Below, piece after piece: positions 29,437-38,059 of a DNA stretch of 46,237 nucleotides. A program made the translations under genes and the position numbers. Origin of the DNA: CAZFYZ01 sp964523735 (GTDB lineage Bacteria; Armatimonadota; UBA5829); the NCBI GenBank assembly GCA_964523735.1, contig CAZFYZ010000018.1, positions 1 through 46,237 of the forward strand, in the 5' to 3' direction. Position 1 is the first letter of the stretch, and each line of letters begins with the position of its first letter. The notes beneath the pieces are model-generated. The model saw only the letters and a program-made list of their open reading frames with translations. It did not search any database and was not told where the DNA came from.

Positions 29437-32196
29437 ATGGAGAGTTATTGCACTCGTGGAGGGCCGGGATCAGCACGTCGTTGGTTGCTGGTCGTGGCTC
29501 TGGCGGCTGGTCTCGTAGCAGTCCTCAGCGTCGGAGCACTCGCTGTCAGCAGCCACATAGTGTACCAGCGGTCCATTGGTCAAGGCTGCCTGTGGGCCTA
29601 CTCGCCTGCCTGGGCCACTGATCGGCCTCTGTATGGCACGGAGAAGATGGCGGACTGCATCATTGGTGATCTCGATGGCGATGGCGCCGAGGATGAGATC
29701 GTTTACCGGACCGGCCTGCCCAACACCATCGGCTACTACAAAATTCCCGCCGATGGACAATACCATCCGGAGAACGACCACTTACTCTGGGCAGTGGCTC
29801 AGGACCCGATTCCCCAGACGATCATCCGACAGGCCGCGACTGGCTGGGGAACGATTATCTACAAGTCGGAGTTCGACTACGCATCCTATGCGCTGTTCAA
29901 CTACGGCAACGATACGTGGCAGGACCTGGTCATCGGTCAGATGATGGACAAGGCGTTCGCGGCGGATCTGCGGAACCAGGGCTTCAAGGGAGACCTGTTC
30001 TACCAGATAGGAACTGCCCAGCCCGATCCATCTATGAACTACTTCCAGTACGGCTGGCGAGAAGGATTCGACGGCGATGACCACATACCGGATGCCATGC
30101 TCGAGCACCCGAACTACCAGTGGGACGCTTACGGGGTTGGCAAACTGATACCCAATCGGCCCGACAGCGTCCTGGTCTTCTACACCAACATCCCGTACCC
30201 GGGCGGTGGCGGCAACGTCTTGGCTGTATGTGACGCGACCTGGAACTTCACGGTTTTGGACGGCACCAACGGCGCCTGGGGACCTGCAATCGGCCGGCCG
30301 TATCTACACTTCGGACAGGTCGATGACAATGAGAGCGGTCTCGACAGCATTGTCTTCTGCAACGGGTCGACGGCCCCATTGCAGTTCTACAGACCAGGCT
30401 TCGCCGATGCGGGTGAGTTGATCTATCCCGACGAAACCTCCTTCCTCTGCGATCTGTGCCTCTGGGATACGACTTACTATGTCAACACCGATCCCGAGTG
30501 GCCCACTGGAATCCCTGTCCGTGACGGCTGCTTCGTCAAGGGCGTTGCCTCCGGTGTCGCTCTGGCCCCACGCGAGGTCACGCCGGTGGAGCATATTGCC
30601 GATATCCGGCTGCTTCCCGTCGGCGAGTGCGTCAGCCTCTCCGGTATGCTCAAGACCCTGGATGCGGTTCAGCGGAACGAAATAACGCAGGAGACATTGA
30701 CCACAGGATTCTACATCGAGGAGCCCAGCCGCGTTGCGGGCATCCGCGTCGACGTGGACCTGGATCCTGTCCCGGCCGGCTCCCGTGTGAGCATTACCGG
30801 GCAGATCGCCAATGTGGATGGCGAGCTGGTGCTTGTGGCCGATGTCAGTGAAGTAACTATCGCTGAGCCGGAGGTGATGACATTCGCCATACACCCGGAT
30901 GGAACCGGCCGAACGATGGTTGGGAAGAATCTTGATGGCTCTGAGTTCTATGACTTCTACTGGCCGGGCGAGACCGGCGTGGCGGCCGGCGACGTCTTAG
31001 GCACCGGAGTCAAGAACGACCTGCTGTATGTCGCGCCCAACGGAGACTTGATGTGGCGAGAGGGGATCTCCGGCCCAGAGCATCTTGTGAAATCGCAGCA
31101 CCCGGAGCGCGGGCCCTACTGGCCTTTGGCTACGGGATACGTACTTCCGGACAAGCCTGACAACCGGATATTCGCGGTTGCGGGATGGGCGTGGTACCCA
31201 AGCGACAGCAACGCGTACTGCATCAGTACGAGCGGAGATGTCGCTGAGATATGGGAGATCACGTCCAACTGGGGGAGCATGGACATAACCCGAATGGACG
31301 CCAATCGCGTAGGCGGCACCGATGACGTGCTCTTCTACAACCACGCACTGCAGTGGAGCAAGATATCCTGGGATTCAGCGAATAGCCGGTACATTCACGA
31401 TCCCAACGGCTACTGGATTGACCTTTGGACCATCGAGGACACGGGGGCGCCGACCAAATTCGGGCAGTACAACTTCGGAGCCACGAACGCCATCCAGAGG
31501 GCCAGGTTGGTGACGCCGGACGGAACAACGAACTGTATTGCAGGCAAGCTGGGCCCGGCTCCCTATCGAAAGTCGAGTACTGCCAAGACCCTCTACTATG
31601 TGCCGAATGAATATGCATATGGCGTATGGCCAGGTCCTGCTGGTACCGTCTACCAGATGGACGAGTCCGAGAGGATGTTCCTGCCGAGATGCGTCGACAT
31701 CGACGGCGATGGCATGGATGACATCATATACCACGACAATGATACCGGCGAGATGTGCTGGTACAAGATGACCAGCGAATGGCTCGGCACTAGCGCCACC
31801 ATCCCGTGGAACCCCGACAACGTTCACAAGATCACGAGCTACGGCTTGCCTCTAGCGGTGCTGGAACCTGCCGGCGAGAAGAAGGACATATTGTTCTACG
31901 ACACGGTGACGGTGCGGCCTGTGGGCACTACGGCGAAGGCCCTCTACGGCCCTGGGCTGAACCTGAACGGTATGCTCGTGACGGTGGCCGGTAGAGTGAC
32001 CGACGCTGATCCTTTCGATGGGACGTTCACCGTTTCTGATGGTTCGCCACTGCCATTGACTGTTGCCTGTCCCGATCCCGCACTGCCGGACCTGAATGGG
32101 GTTTTCGTTACCTTGACGGGCTGTGTCGGAGCCGAGACTGCGGGAGCAAGCACCGTTCCCGTGATCAGGGTGCCCTCCGCAAGCTATATCCATTGA
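29437..32196 (+). CDS. Secreted FG-GAP/OB-fold modular protein
   Basis: 919 residues; ATG 29437 after AGGAGAGG. Export segment about 12-38. An FG-GAP-like propeller ('GDLDGDGAEDEIVYR') covers about 45-330. An OB-like module centres on 'TGFYIEEPSR' near residue 424. A second propeller-like part follows (including 'DIDGDGMDDIIYHD'), then a final OB-like module ('GMLVTVAGRVTDADPFDGTFTVSDGSPLPLTVACP'). The N-terminal 480 residues and the terminal module both match the non-enzymatic half of the GH116 protein at 13765-18450, including 'GFKGDL', 'DGTNGxWGP' and 'TGFYIEEP'. No catalytic motif or anchor was seen. A carbohydrate-binding or scaffolding role outside the cell is inferred. Confidence 0.8.
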   Translation: MESYCTRGGPGSARRWLLVVALAAGLVAVLSVGALAVSSHIVYQRSIGQGCLWAYSPAWATDRPLYGTEKMADCIIGDLDGDGAEDEIVYRTGLPNTIGYYKIPADGQYHPENDHLLWAVAQDPIPQTIIRQAATGWGTIIYKSEFDYASYALFNYGNDTWQDLVIGQMMDKAFAADLRNQGFKGDLFYQIGTAQPDPSMNYFQYGWREGFDGDDHIPDAMLEHPNYQWDAYGVGKLIPNRPDSVLVFYTNIPYPGGGGNVLAVCDATWNFTVLDGTNGAWGPAIGRPYLHFGQVDDNESGLDSIVFCNGSTAPLQFYRPGFADAGELIYPDETSFLCDLCLWDTTYYVNTDPEWPTGIPVRDGCFVKGVASGVALAPREVTPVEHIADIRLLPVGECVSLSGMLKTLDAVQRNEITQETLTTGFYIEEPSRVAGIRVDVDLDPVPAGSRVSITGQIANVDGELVLVADVSEVTIAEPEVMTFAIHPDGTGRTMVGKNLDGSEFYDFYWPGETGVAAGDVLGTGVKNDLLYVAPNGDLMWREGISGPEHLVKSQHPERGPYWPLATGYVLPDKPDNRIFAVAGWAWYPSDSNAYCISTSGDVAEIWEITSNWGSMDITRMDANRVGGTDDVLFYNHALQWSKISWDSANSRYIHDPNGYWIDLWTIEDTGAPTKFGQYNFGATNAIQRARLVTPDGTTNCIAGKLGPAPYRKSSTAKTLYYVPNEYAYGVWPGPAGTVYQMDESERMFLPRCVDIDGDGMDDIIYHDNDTGEMCWYKMTSEWLGTSATIPWNPDNVHKITSYGLPLAVLEPAGEKKDILFYDTVTVRPVGTTAKALYGPGLNLNGMLVTVAGRVTDADPFDGTFTVSDGSPLPLTVACPDPALPDLNGVFVTLTGCVGAETAGASTVPVIRVPSASYIH

Positions 32197-32208
32197 TGCA
32201 GAACGATA

Positions 32209-32244
32209 GCCCGGGGCTGGCCGGTTTGGCAGCCAGCCTCGGGC
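32209..32244 (+). terminator. Terminator-like hairpin after the FG-GAP protein gene
   Basis: Arms gcccggggctggc (32209-32221) and gccagcctcgggc (32232-32244) pair at 12 of 13 positions around a 10-base loop, 13 bp after the stop. There is no T-run downstream. Confidence 0.5.
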
Positions 32245-32345
32245 ATGGGCGCCAGCGGTAAAGGAGGCGATAGGTCCGACGATTACCTATAGAATATCGC
32301 AGCATAAGAAAGTATCACACTTCAGCAAGAAAGAAGGAGAACAAG

Positions 32346-33062
32346 ATGAAGACACTGATTCTACTAGTAGTGCTAGCAGTGGTGTGCTGCGTACCGGCAT
32401 TCGGTCACGCGGACAACAACGTGGCGACCAACCTGGTCATGCTCGCCGGCACAACATGCGTGGACAATGGCAACCTTGGTGAGACGTTCGTTGGCGCAAA
32501 CGCCATACTGAACCTTGGACGCTTTTCGGATCCCCAAGGTATCATCGCTCCCTACTGGGCGGACGACTTCCACAGCAATGCGCGAGCGAGTATAACCGAC
32601 TATATCACACTGACGATCACATTCCCCTCGGAAGTCTCTATCACGGGGATCGCCTGGAATAGCGGTGGTGTTGCCGGCGCGTACTGGTCGGACCCTGAGA
32701 CGACCCCGCATTGGTGGGCGAGCCTCGATGGCACACCCATCGTGGACAAGAACTGTGACACCGGTGGGCTCGGCGCCACCATGGGCACACAGTGGAACCC
32801 GCAGGGCAATCTTCACCCGCACATGTATGACCCCTGCGGGACCCAGGACGAGCGTGCGATGCTCGCGGAGGCCGCCACCTGCAGTGTGCTCGTACTCAAG
32901 TTCACACCGATCCTGCGCGGTGACCCGGGCGCTTACGTCCCTTACTTGGCCGTCCGCGACATCAACGTGATGGGCAGCGTAGTACCGGAGCCTTCCAGCA
33001 TTCTGGCGATTCTTACCGGATGCGCGGGCGTCTTCACGGTCATTCGCAGGAAGCGGGGCTAA
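32346..33062 (+). CDS. PEP-CTERM sorted discoidin-like protein
   Basis: 238 residues; ATG 32346 after AAGGAG. Signal peptide about 1-22. The body (about 25-205) is homologous to the N-terminal domain of the DUF5703 enzyme at 22722-25796, sharing 'ATNLVM', 'LTITFP', 'IAWNSGG', 'DPCG..DERA' and 'VRDINV'. The C-terminus has 'VPEPSS', a hydrophobic stretch and 'RRKRG', the PEP-CTERM signal recognised by exosortase (EpsH) for surface attachment. No exosortase gene is in the window. A surface glycan-binding function is likely (inference). Confidence 0.88.
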   Translation: MKTLILLVVLAVVCCVPAFGHADNNVATNLVMLAGTTCVDNGNLGETFVGANAILNLGRFSDPQGIIAPYWADDFHSNARASITDYITLTITFPSEVSITGIAWNSGGVAGAYWSDPETTPHWWASLDGTPIVDKNCDTGGLGATMGTQWNPQGNLHPHMYDPCGTQDERAMLAEAATCSVLVLKFTPILRGDPGAYVPYLAVRDINVMGSVVPEPSSILAILTGCAGVFTVIRRKRG

Positions 33063-33094
33063 TGCTCGTCAACGAGCGATAGAAATGCTTTAGT

Positions 33095-33130
33095 GTGGGG
33101 CCTGCTGGTAATCTCGAACGCAGGCCCCAC
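33095..33130 (+). terminator. Terminator-like hairpin after PEP-CTERM gene 1
   Basis: A perfect 11-bp stem (gtggggcctgc at 33095-33105, complement at 33120-33130) with a 14-base loop lies 32 bp after the stop. No T-run follows. It separates the gene from the symporter gene 41 bp further on. Confidence 0.55.
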
Positions 33131-33171
33131 GTGCCACATGGCTTGCCGTGACCCAAGGAGATAGGGAGGCT

Positions 33172-34770
33172 ATGGTTCTACATCCGATCGACTGGCTTGT
33201 GGTTGGCGTATACGTGGTTATCGTGCTCACGATCGGGCTCTACGTCGTCAAGAAGCCCAAGACCAGCGAAGGCTACTTCCTTGCTAACCGCGGCCTGCGA
33301 TGGCCGTTCATCGGCACGTCGCTCTTCGCCTCCAACATATCGGCAGAGCATATCGTGGGCCTTGCAGGCAGCGGGTTCTTCCTGGGTATGGCGGCGGGCG
33401 GATTCGAGTGGATGGCCGTCTTCTGCATGCTGCCCCTGGTGTTGCTCTTCCTGCCATTCTACCTGAAGACGAAGATCTATACGGTGCCAGAGTTCCTTGA
33501 ACGCCGATTCAGCCCCGGCGTCAGAACACTGCTCTCAGCGCTCATGGTCGTGCTGTCGGTGCTCACCAAGATCTCGATCTCGCTGTGGGCCTCGGCAGTT
33601 GTGTTCCATGGTGTGTTCGGATGGGATCAGAGCTGGGTGATATGGGGCGTGGCTCTGTTAACCGCCGCATACACCATGAAGGGCGGGCTGAGTGCCGTCG
33701 TCTACACGGACGCTATCCAGACCACAGTCCTGCTGGTTGCAGCCGTGATAATGGTAGTGATCGGCCTTCGCGAGGTCGGCGGGTGGAGCGGTATCCAAAG
33801 CCAGATCGACCCTGAGTTCCTCCAAATGGTCAAGCCTATCACGGACCCGGATGTTCCCTGGCTGGGCATGTTCGTCGGCGTCTTCCTGGCTGGCAGCTTC
33901 TACTGGTCTATGGACCAGGTGCTGGTGCAGCGGGTATTCGCGGCCCGCGATCTTAACGAAGGCAGAAAAGGCGTGGTACTCTGCGCGTTTCTGAAGGTAC
34001 TGACTCCGTTCCTGTTGGTGATGCCGGGCCTCATTGCCAAGGCCCTGTATGCACACGAGGTCAAGACACCTGACGAGGCGTATCCCACTCTCCTGAAACA
34101 CCTGATGCCCACCGGATTACTGGGCTTGACTGTCGCAGGCATCGCCGCTGCCCTTATGGGCCATCTGAGCGCAACGTTCAACTCCATCGCAACCATGTTC
34201 ACCAGGGATTTCTATGTCAAGCTCAGGCCAAGCGCCGGGCACAGTCAGCAAATCGGTGCCGGTCGGATCGCGGTGATTGCGGTGGCAGTGCTGGGTGCTC
34301 TCTGGGCGCCGATCATCGGCGGGTTTCCGTCCCTGTTCCTCTATCTGCAGAGCGTTGGAGTCTACCTGGTGATGCCGTTCGTGGGAGTGTTCTTCCTGGG
34401 GGTCCTTTGGAGGCGGATCACCACAGCAGGCGTCTGGGCGAGTGTCACTGTGGGGTTTGTCATCGGGCCGGTGATGCTCTTCGACTCCAAACTGCACTTC
34501 ATCCCGTTCATAGCGGATAATCCCATATTGCGCCCGTGGCTCAATGCGGCGATCCTGGAGTTTCTGGCTTGCACCCTGGTCCTGGTGGTTGTCAGCCTTC
34601 TCACCAGAGAGGACTCAGAGGAGAAGATCGCAGAGACCACCCTCTTCGGACAGCGCTCGGTTGAGGAGACAGAGGCCGCCGGCGCTCGAGCGGGTTTCAT
34701 ACACGACTACAGGCCCTGGCTTGCGCTAGTCGTCATCATTACTGCGGGCCTTTGGTATCTGCTCCGGTAG
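33172..34770 (+). CDS. SGLT-type sodium/solute symporter (SSS family)
   Basis: 532 residues with about 13-14 hydrophobic helices. ATG 33172 follows AAGGAG and GGGAGG; a GTG at 33148 is in frame. 'GYFLANRGLRWPFIGTSLFASNISAEHIVGLAGSG' style sequence at residues about 38-70 is the SGLT hallmark, pointing to Na+-coupled uptake of a monosaccharide or small glycoside. 'AALMGHLSATFNSIATMFTRDFY' is the conserved TM8-type segment. It is the only transporter in the island and follows a surface protein gene. A secreted glycosidase-like gene lies 30 bp downstream, so it likely imports the products of the hydrolases. Confidence 0.93.
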   Translation: MVLHPIDWLVVGVYVVIVLTIGLYVVKKPKTSEGYFLANRGLRWPFIGTSLFASNISAEHIVGLAGSGFFLGMAAGGFEWMAVFCMLPLVLLFLPFYLKTKIYTVPEFLERRFSPGVRTLLSALMVVLSVLTKISISLWASAVVFHGVFGWDQSWVIWGVALLTAAYTMKGGLSAVVYTDAIQTTVLLVAAVIMVVIGLREVGGWSGIQSQIDPEFLQMVKPITDPDVPWLGMFVGVFLAGSFYWSMDQVLVQRVFAARDLNEGRKGVVLCAFLKVLTPFLLVMPGLIAKALYAHEVKTPDEAYPTLLKHLMPTGLLGLTVAGIAAALMGHLSATFNSIATMFTRDFYVKLRPSAGHSQQIGAGRIAVIAVAVLGALWAPIIGGFPSLFLYLQSVGVYLVMPFVGVFFLGVLWRRITTAGVWASVTVGFVIGPVMLFDSKLHFIPFIADNPILRPWLNAAILEFLACTLVLVVVSLLTREDSEEKIAETTLFGQRSVEETEAAGARAGFIHDYRPWLALVVIITAGLWYLLR

Positions 34771-34800
34771 GACTAATAACTAACAGAAGGGTGCTTGAAA

Positions 34801-36015
34801 GTGAAGTATATGATGTTGTCTGTTGCTCTACTCATCTTCGTCGCTGCGGTGGCAGCTAACTCGGAAACGGGGAAAGACACAATGCCCGATCTGGACCCCG
34901 CAGACTTCGTGATCATGCCTTGGGGGGGACCTTGGGGCGACGCAAAAGTCGACCTGGCTACTCTCAAAGAGATGAAGGAGTGCGGGTTCAACGTGTCCAT
35001 GTTCGTCGAACCGGATAAGGTGGACATCGTCAAAGCAGCTGGGCTGAAGTGCTTTGTCAGCAGCGCTGATGCAATGGCGACGCGAGAAGCGTCAGTGCTG
35101 ACCGAGGAGCAGGTCGATAAGAAAGTCAAAGCGCTTGTGGATCGCGTTGGAGATAACGACACGGTGATGGGCTACTTCGTGGTCGACGAGCCGTGGGCGC
35201 ACGCATATCAGGAGCTAGGCTTGTGGACCGCGGCCTACAAGAAGTATGCACCGGGCAAGATAGCGTATTACAATCTTCTCTGTAAGTCGTGCGTGAACCA
35301 TAGCTATCAGGAGTATCTGGACATGTATGTTCAGATCGTAAAGCCCGCGTTCATCAGCTACGACAACTACTCGATCATGGACGATGGTTCGCTTAGGGAG
35401 ACATTCTATCCGAACCTCGAGGACGTAAGGGCCGCGGCTCTGCGCCACAATCTGCCGTTCTGGAACATCATTCTCGGCAACGCGCATTTCAACTACGCCG
35501 TACCAACGGACGCCAGTCTGCGTCTTCAGGTATTTGCGAGCATGGCCTACGGCGCCAGGGGCATCACCTACTTCACCTACTTCACACCAACGATTGGCAA
35601 CTACCAAATGGCCGCGATAGACCAGTTCGGCCACAAGACACCCACGTATGACATGGCGCGCAGGGTCAACCTGCAGATCCATCGACTGGCAAAGACCTAT
35701 GCGAAGCTCAAGAGCGTCAATGTCTTCCACTATCCAATCGTGCCCCAGGGCAGTCAGGGCATCGACTCCAGCAAGTACCTGGCCAAGGTTGGTTCCGGCG
35801 ACATGCTGGTGGGTGAGTTCGAGAGTCCGGATGGGCAGCCCTATATCATGGTTGTGAACAAGAGCATGACGAAGTCTACTACACTCGAAATCCAGTTCAA
35901 GGACCCGGGTACTATTCAGATGCTCAATCAGTACACCGGCGTTGTCGAGGACTGGGTCGGGGAGGACACCTGGCTGGGTCCCGGTCAGGGGATGCTGCTG
36001 TCCCTCAAGAAGTAG
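34801..36015 (+). CDS. Secreted TIM-barrel-like putative glycoside hydrolase
   Basis: 404 residues. The GTG at 34801 lies nine bases after AAGGG; a TTG at 34795 would add two residues. An export signal covers about 1-20. The body alternates strands and helices like a (beta/alpha)8 glycosidase: 'DFVIMPWGGPWG', 'MKECGFNVSMF', 'GYFVVDEPWAH' (a D-E-P motif typical of GH42/GH5-like acid/base regions), 'FISYDNYS', 'PFWNIIL' and 'MAYGARGITYFTYFTP'. A small C-terminal beta domain ('YIMVVNKSMTKSTTLEIQF') ends it. The exact family is not recognised. It is co-transcribed with the symporter. Confidence 0.75.
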   Translation: MKYMMLSVALLIFVAAVAANSETGKDTMPDLDPADFVIMPWGGPWGDAKVDLATLKEMKECGFNVSMFVEPDKVDIVKAAGLKCFVSSADAMATREASVLTEEQVDKKVKALVDRVGDNDTVMGYFVVDEPWAHAYQELGLWTAAYKKYAPGKIAYYNLLCKSCVNHSYQEYLDMYVQIVKPAFISYDNYSIMDDGSLRETFYPNLEDVRAAALRHNLPFWNIILGNAHFNYAVPTDASLRLQVFASMAYGARGITYFTYFTPTIGNYQMAAIDQFGHKTPTYDMARRVNLQIHRLAKTYAKLKSVNVFHYPIVPQGSQGIDSSKYLAKVGSGDMLVGEFESPDGQPYIMVVNKSMTKSTTLEIQFKDPGTIQMLNQYTGVVEDWVGEDTWLGPGQGMLLSLKK

Positions 36016-36019
36016 GCCC

Positions 36020-36139
36020 GACTCGAGGCTGTTGCGATAGATTGCTTCTGCCGCAGTCCGTTATTGTAGCAGGCGTCTCCGACGCCTCCCAGGGGCGTCA
36101 GAGACGCCCGCTACAACCCTGTCGCAACGGCTTCGACTC
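36020..36139. repeat. 120-bp nested palindromic intergenic element
   Basis: Outer arms 36020-36040 and 36119-36139 match inversely at 17 of 21 positions. Inner arms 36065-36086 and 36094-36115 match at 20 of 22 around a 7-base loop (core 'tgtagc..ggcgtct' and complement). The element starts 5 bp after the stop of the TIM-barrel gene. It resembles a repetitive extragenic palindrome or short non-autonomous mobile element and may also stop transcription. It fills the first part of a 477-bp gap before ROK 2. Confidence 0.6.
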
Positions 36140-36282
36140 ATCTGGATCTTTTTGCAGGTGCGTCTTGGAGCAACAGCGTGCCCGGAGCGTGACGGTTCCG
36201 GGCGTTCCTCATGCCTTGCACGCAGTCCCACTGCCATCTGTGCGCGGTCACTTGGACATTAAGAGTTCGCTCCTACGAGACT

Positions 36283-36376
36283 GTCATTATGAACGCAATG
36301 AGAATGCTGATTGTCCGACCGCGGCCGCCAAACACAGACCGGACAAAAGCAGGTGTTTCGCCCCGCTCCAAATGAC
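36283..36376. repeat. Degenerate palindromic intergenic repeat (GTCATT...AATGAC type)
   Basis: The element begins GTCATT (36283) and ends AATGAC (36376). Its arms (GTCATTATGAACGCAATGAG... against the complement of the right side) pair imperfectly over about 34 bases and meet in a perfect TTGTCCG/CGGACAA stem (36311-36317, 36340-36346). From memory, this resembles the widespread 'TGTCATTCTGAGCG' intergenic repeats of several phyla. The stretch 36140-36282 between the two repeats shows nothing recognisable. Confidence 0.5.
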
Positions 36377-36417
36377 GGGTGCAGATGACTGAACTCATAA
36401 TCTGGACAAATTGCCCA

Positions 36418-36446
36418 TTGACAGACTGTAGTTTTGCGGATACACT
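36418..36446 (+). promoter_or_regulatory. Promoter of ROK regulator 2
   Basis: TTGACA (36418-36423), 17 bases, TACACT (36441-36446). The palindromic ACTGCGAGT overlaps and follows the -10 element. Predicted leader about 40 nt. The layout and the GATACnnTGCGA word match the ROK 1 promoter. Confidence 0.6.
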
Positions 36447-36492
36447 GCGAGTACTTAATCCGGTCACTGGAGTAATAAGGGAGATACCCCGG

Positions 36493-37770
36493 GTGGGAAC
36501 AGGTTACAGTCGTTCGCAGGTTATGAAGAGCAACAGCCGTGCCAAGATCACAGCTATCGTTAGCAAGCACGGACCCATTTCGCGTGTCCAGCTTGCAAAG
36601 CTCACTGATCTGAGCCGCTCTCATCTCTGCGAGATAGTCGATAATCTCATAGCTGAGGGGATCCTTGTGGAGAGTGGTCTGGTGACCGGAGCCAGGGGCC
36701 GCCCCAGAGTTCTTCTCAGCGTCAACTCCAGCGACTCGATCGTTGCAGGAGTGTGGTTCTCAGAAACCGACATCCGGGTCTCGGTCGCGGCGATGGACGG
36801 AGCCATTCTCGTCAGGAGCGTTGTCGATTATGAATCCTGCAGCGAAAACCCTGAAGAAGCGGTGAGGCTGATTGCGGATGAGATCAGGGGTTGCGTCATA
36901 GGCAGCGGTCGGGATACCTCGAGCCTCAAAGGCGTTGGGGTCACTGCGTGCGGTTTCATCAACCCATTTCTTGGTCTGATGGCGCAGGTGTTTCGCCGGC
37001 CGTGGCTCAATGATACGCCGATCGGCCGATTGCTGGGGGAGGCGCTCGGTGTGCCGGTCTATGTTGACACCGACATTCGTGCGAGTGCCCTTGCGGACCA
37101 ATGGGAGCGTGGAGAAACCGGCAATACGCTCTACGTTTCGTTCTGTGCCGGCGTTGGCTCAGCATTCGTAACAGGCCAGCGACTTTTTGGCGCGGGTCAC
37201 GCGTGCTTTCCGGTGGTGGGGCACTTGATTCTCGATATGGATGGCCCCCCATGCACTTGTGGCAAGAGGGGCTGTCTGGAGGTCTATGCATCGACTGGTT
37301 CGTTCATACGCAGGATATGGCCTGAAATAGACGTTGACAGGCTTGGAGCAGACGAAGCTGCCGAACTGCTCGAGCGTGGTATGACGATGGCAGCCGCATC
37401 CGAGCCTCGCGCACTCGACGCTTTGGTCGATGTGACTAAGTATATCGGTGTCGGCCTGAGCAATGCCGTGCGCATGCTCGATCCTCAGACTATCTACTTG
37501 GGCGGGACTCTTCTGGAATGCGCGCCCGATCTGGTTGCGGACATGATCCGCCGCGAGATGATGAGGTTTCCCGACACCAACCGCTTCGGCGGGGTAGAGA
37601 TCAAAGTGCTGCCGATCTTGCGCGAGTTCGAGATGCGCGGCGCTTTGTCGCTCGTTCTACTGCGCCCGTATCAGAGATTGCAGGAGATCAACTCGGAAAT
37701 GTTCTCTCTCAGATCAACGAGCGAACCCAAGCGCGAGTTAGCGCGCATTACTCACGAGGAGCGTGAATAA
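36493..37770 (+). CDS. ROK-family transcriptional regulator 2
   Basis: 425 residues. The GTG at 36493, nine bases after AAGGGAG, puts the HTH at the same distance from the N-terminus as in ROK 1; the ATG at 36379 lies upstream of the promoter. The HTH 'NSRAKITAIVSKHGPISRVQLAKLTDLSRSH'-type region (about 13-60) closely matches ROK 1. The ROK domain has 'FCAGVGSAF' and the zinc motif 'CTCGKRGCLE'. It is followed by a PEP-CTERM/discoidin pair and preceded by the symporter/glycosidase pair. It likely represses one of these in response to a sugar. Confidence 0.92.
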   Translation: MGTGYSRSQVMKSNSRAKITAIVSKHGPISRVQLAKLTDLSRSHLCEIVDNLIAEGILVESGLVTGARGRPRVLLSVNSSDSIVAGVWFSETDIRVSVAAMDGAILVRSVVDYESCSENPEEAVRLIADEIRGCVIGSGRDTSSLKGVGVTACGFINPFLGLMAQVFRRPWLNDTPIGRLLGEALGVPVYVDTDIRASALADQWERGETGNTLYVSFCAGVGSAFVTGQRLFGAGHACFPVVGHLILDMDGPPCTCGKRGCLEVYASTGSFIRRIWPEIDVDRLGADEAAELLERGMTMAAASEPRALDALVDVTKYIGVGLSNAVRMLDPQTIYLGGTLLECAPDLVADMIRREMMRFPDTNRFGGVEIKVLPILREFEMRGALSLVLLRPYQRLQEINSEMFSLRSTSEPKRELARITHEERE

Positions 37771-37775
37771 TGCGC
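37743..37775 (+). terminator. Hairpin overlapping the ROK 2 stop codon
   Basis: gcgcattactcacg (37743-37756) pairs with cgtgaataatgcgc (37762-37775) at 13 of 14 positions around a 5-base loop; the TAA stop (37768-37770) is in the right arm. A second 8-bp perfect hairpin (ggattatg / cataatcc, 37787-37811) follows. Neither has a T-run. Confidence 0.45.
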
Positions 37776-38059
37776 TCCCCGGCCCCGGATTATGCTCTGC
37801 AATCATAATCCAGGCTAGGACTTAGGAGCTAACTTCAGCACGACCGGCAAGCAAGCACGGCAGTCGAGGAGACGCATTGAGATGCTTGAGTCTTTATACC
37901 AGCGTCAAGATTATAGGGTGAGAGGTGACGTGGCCGGAGCCTCTCTCCAAAGGTAGTTCTAAGGGGGGTGGTCTACTTACATCGTTCGGATCCGTTACAT
38001 AGGGCCGCTAAGCGGCCGAACTCAGAGCATGAAAGGCTCAACCACAGAAGGAGAAGAGG
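37776..38059 (+). other. Intergenic region before PEP-CTERM gene 2
   Basis: This 284-bp stretch has no convincing gene. Beyond the two hairpins after ROK 2 it contains a weak promoter-like TTGAGT...GATTAT around 37887-37915. It also has a small nested hairpin (gttcgg at 37984 with ccgaac at 38016, enclosing ggccgc/gcggcc). I recognise no riboswitch class. The ribosome site GGAG for the next gene lies near its end. Confidence 0.4.
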
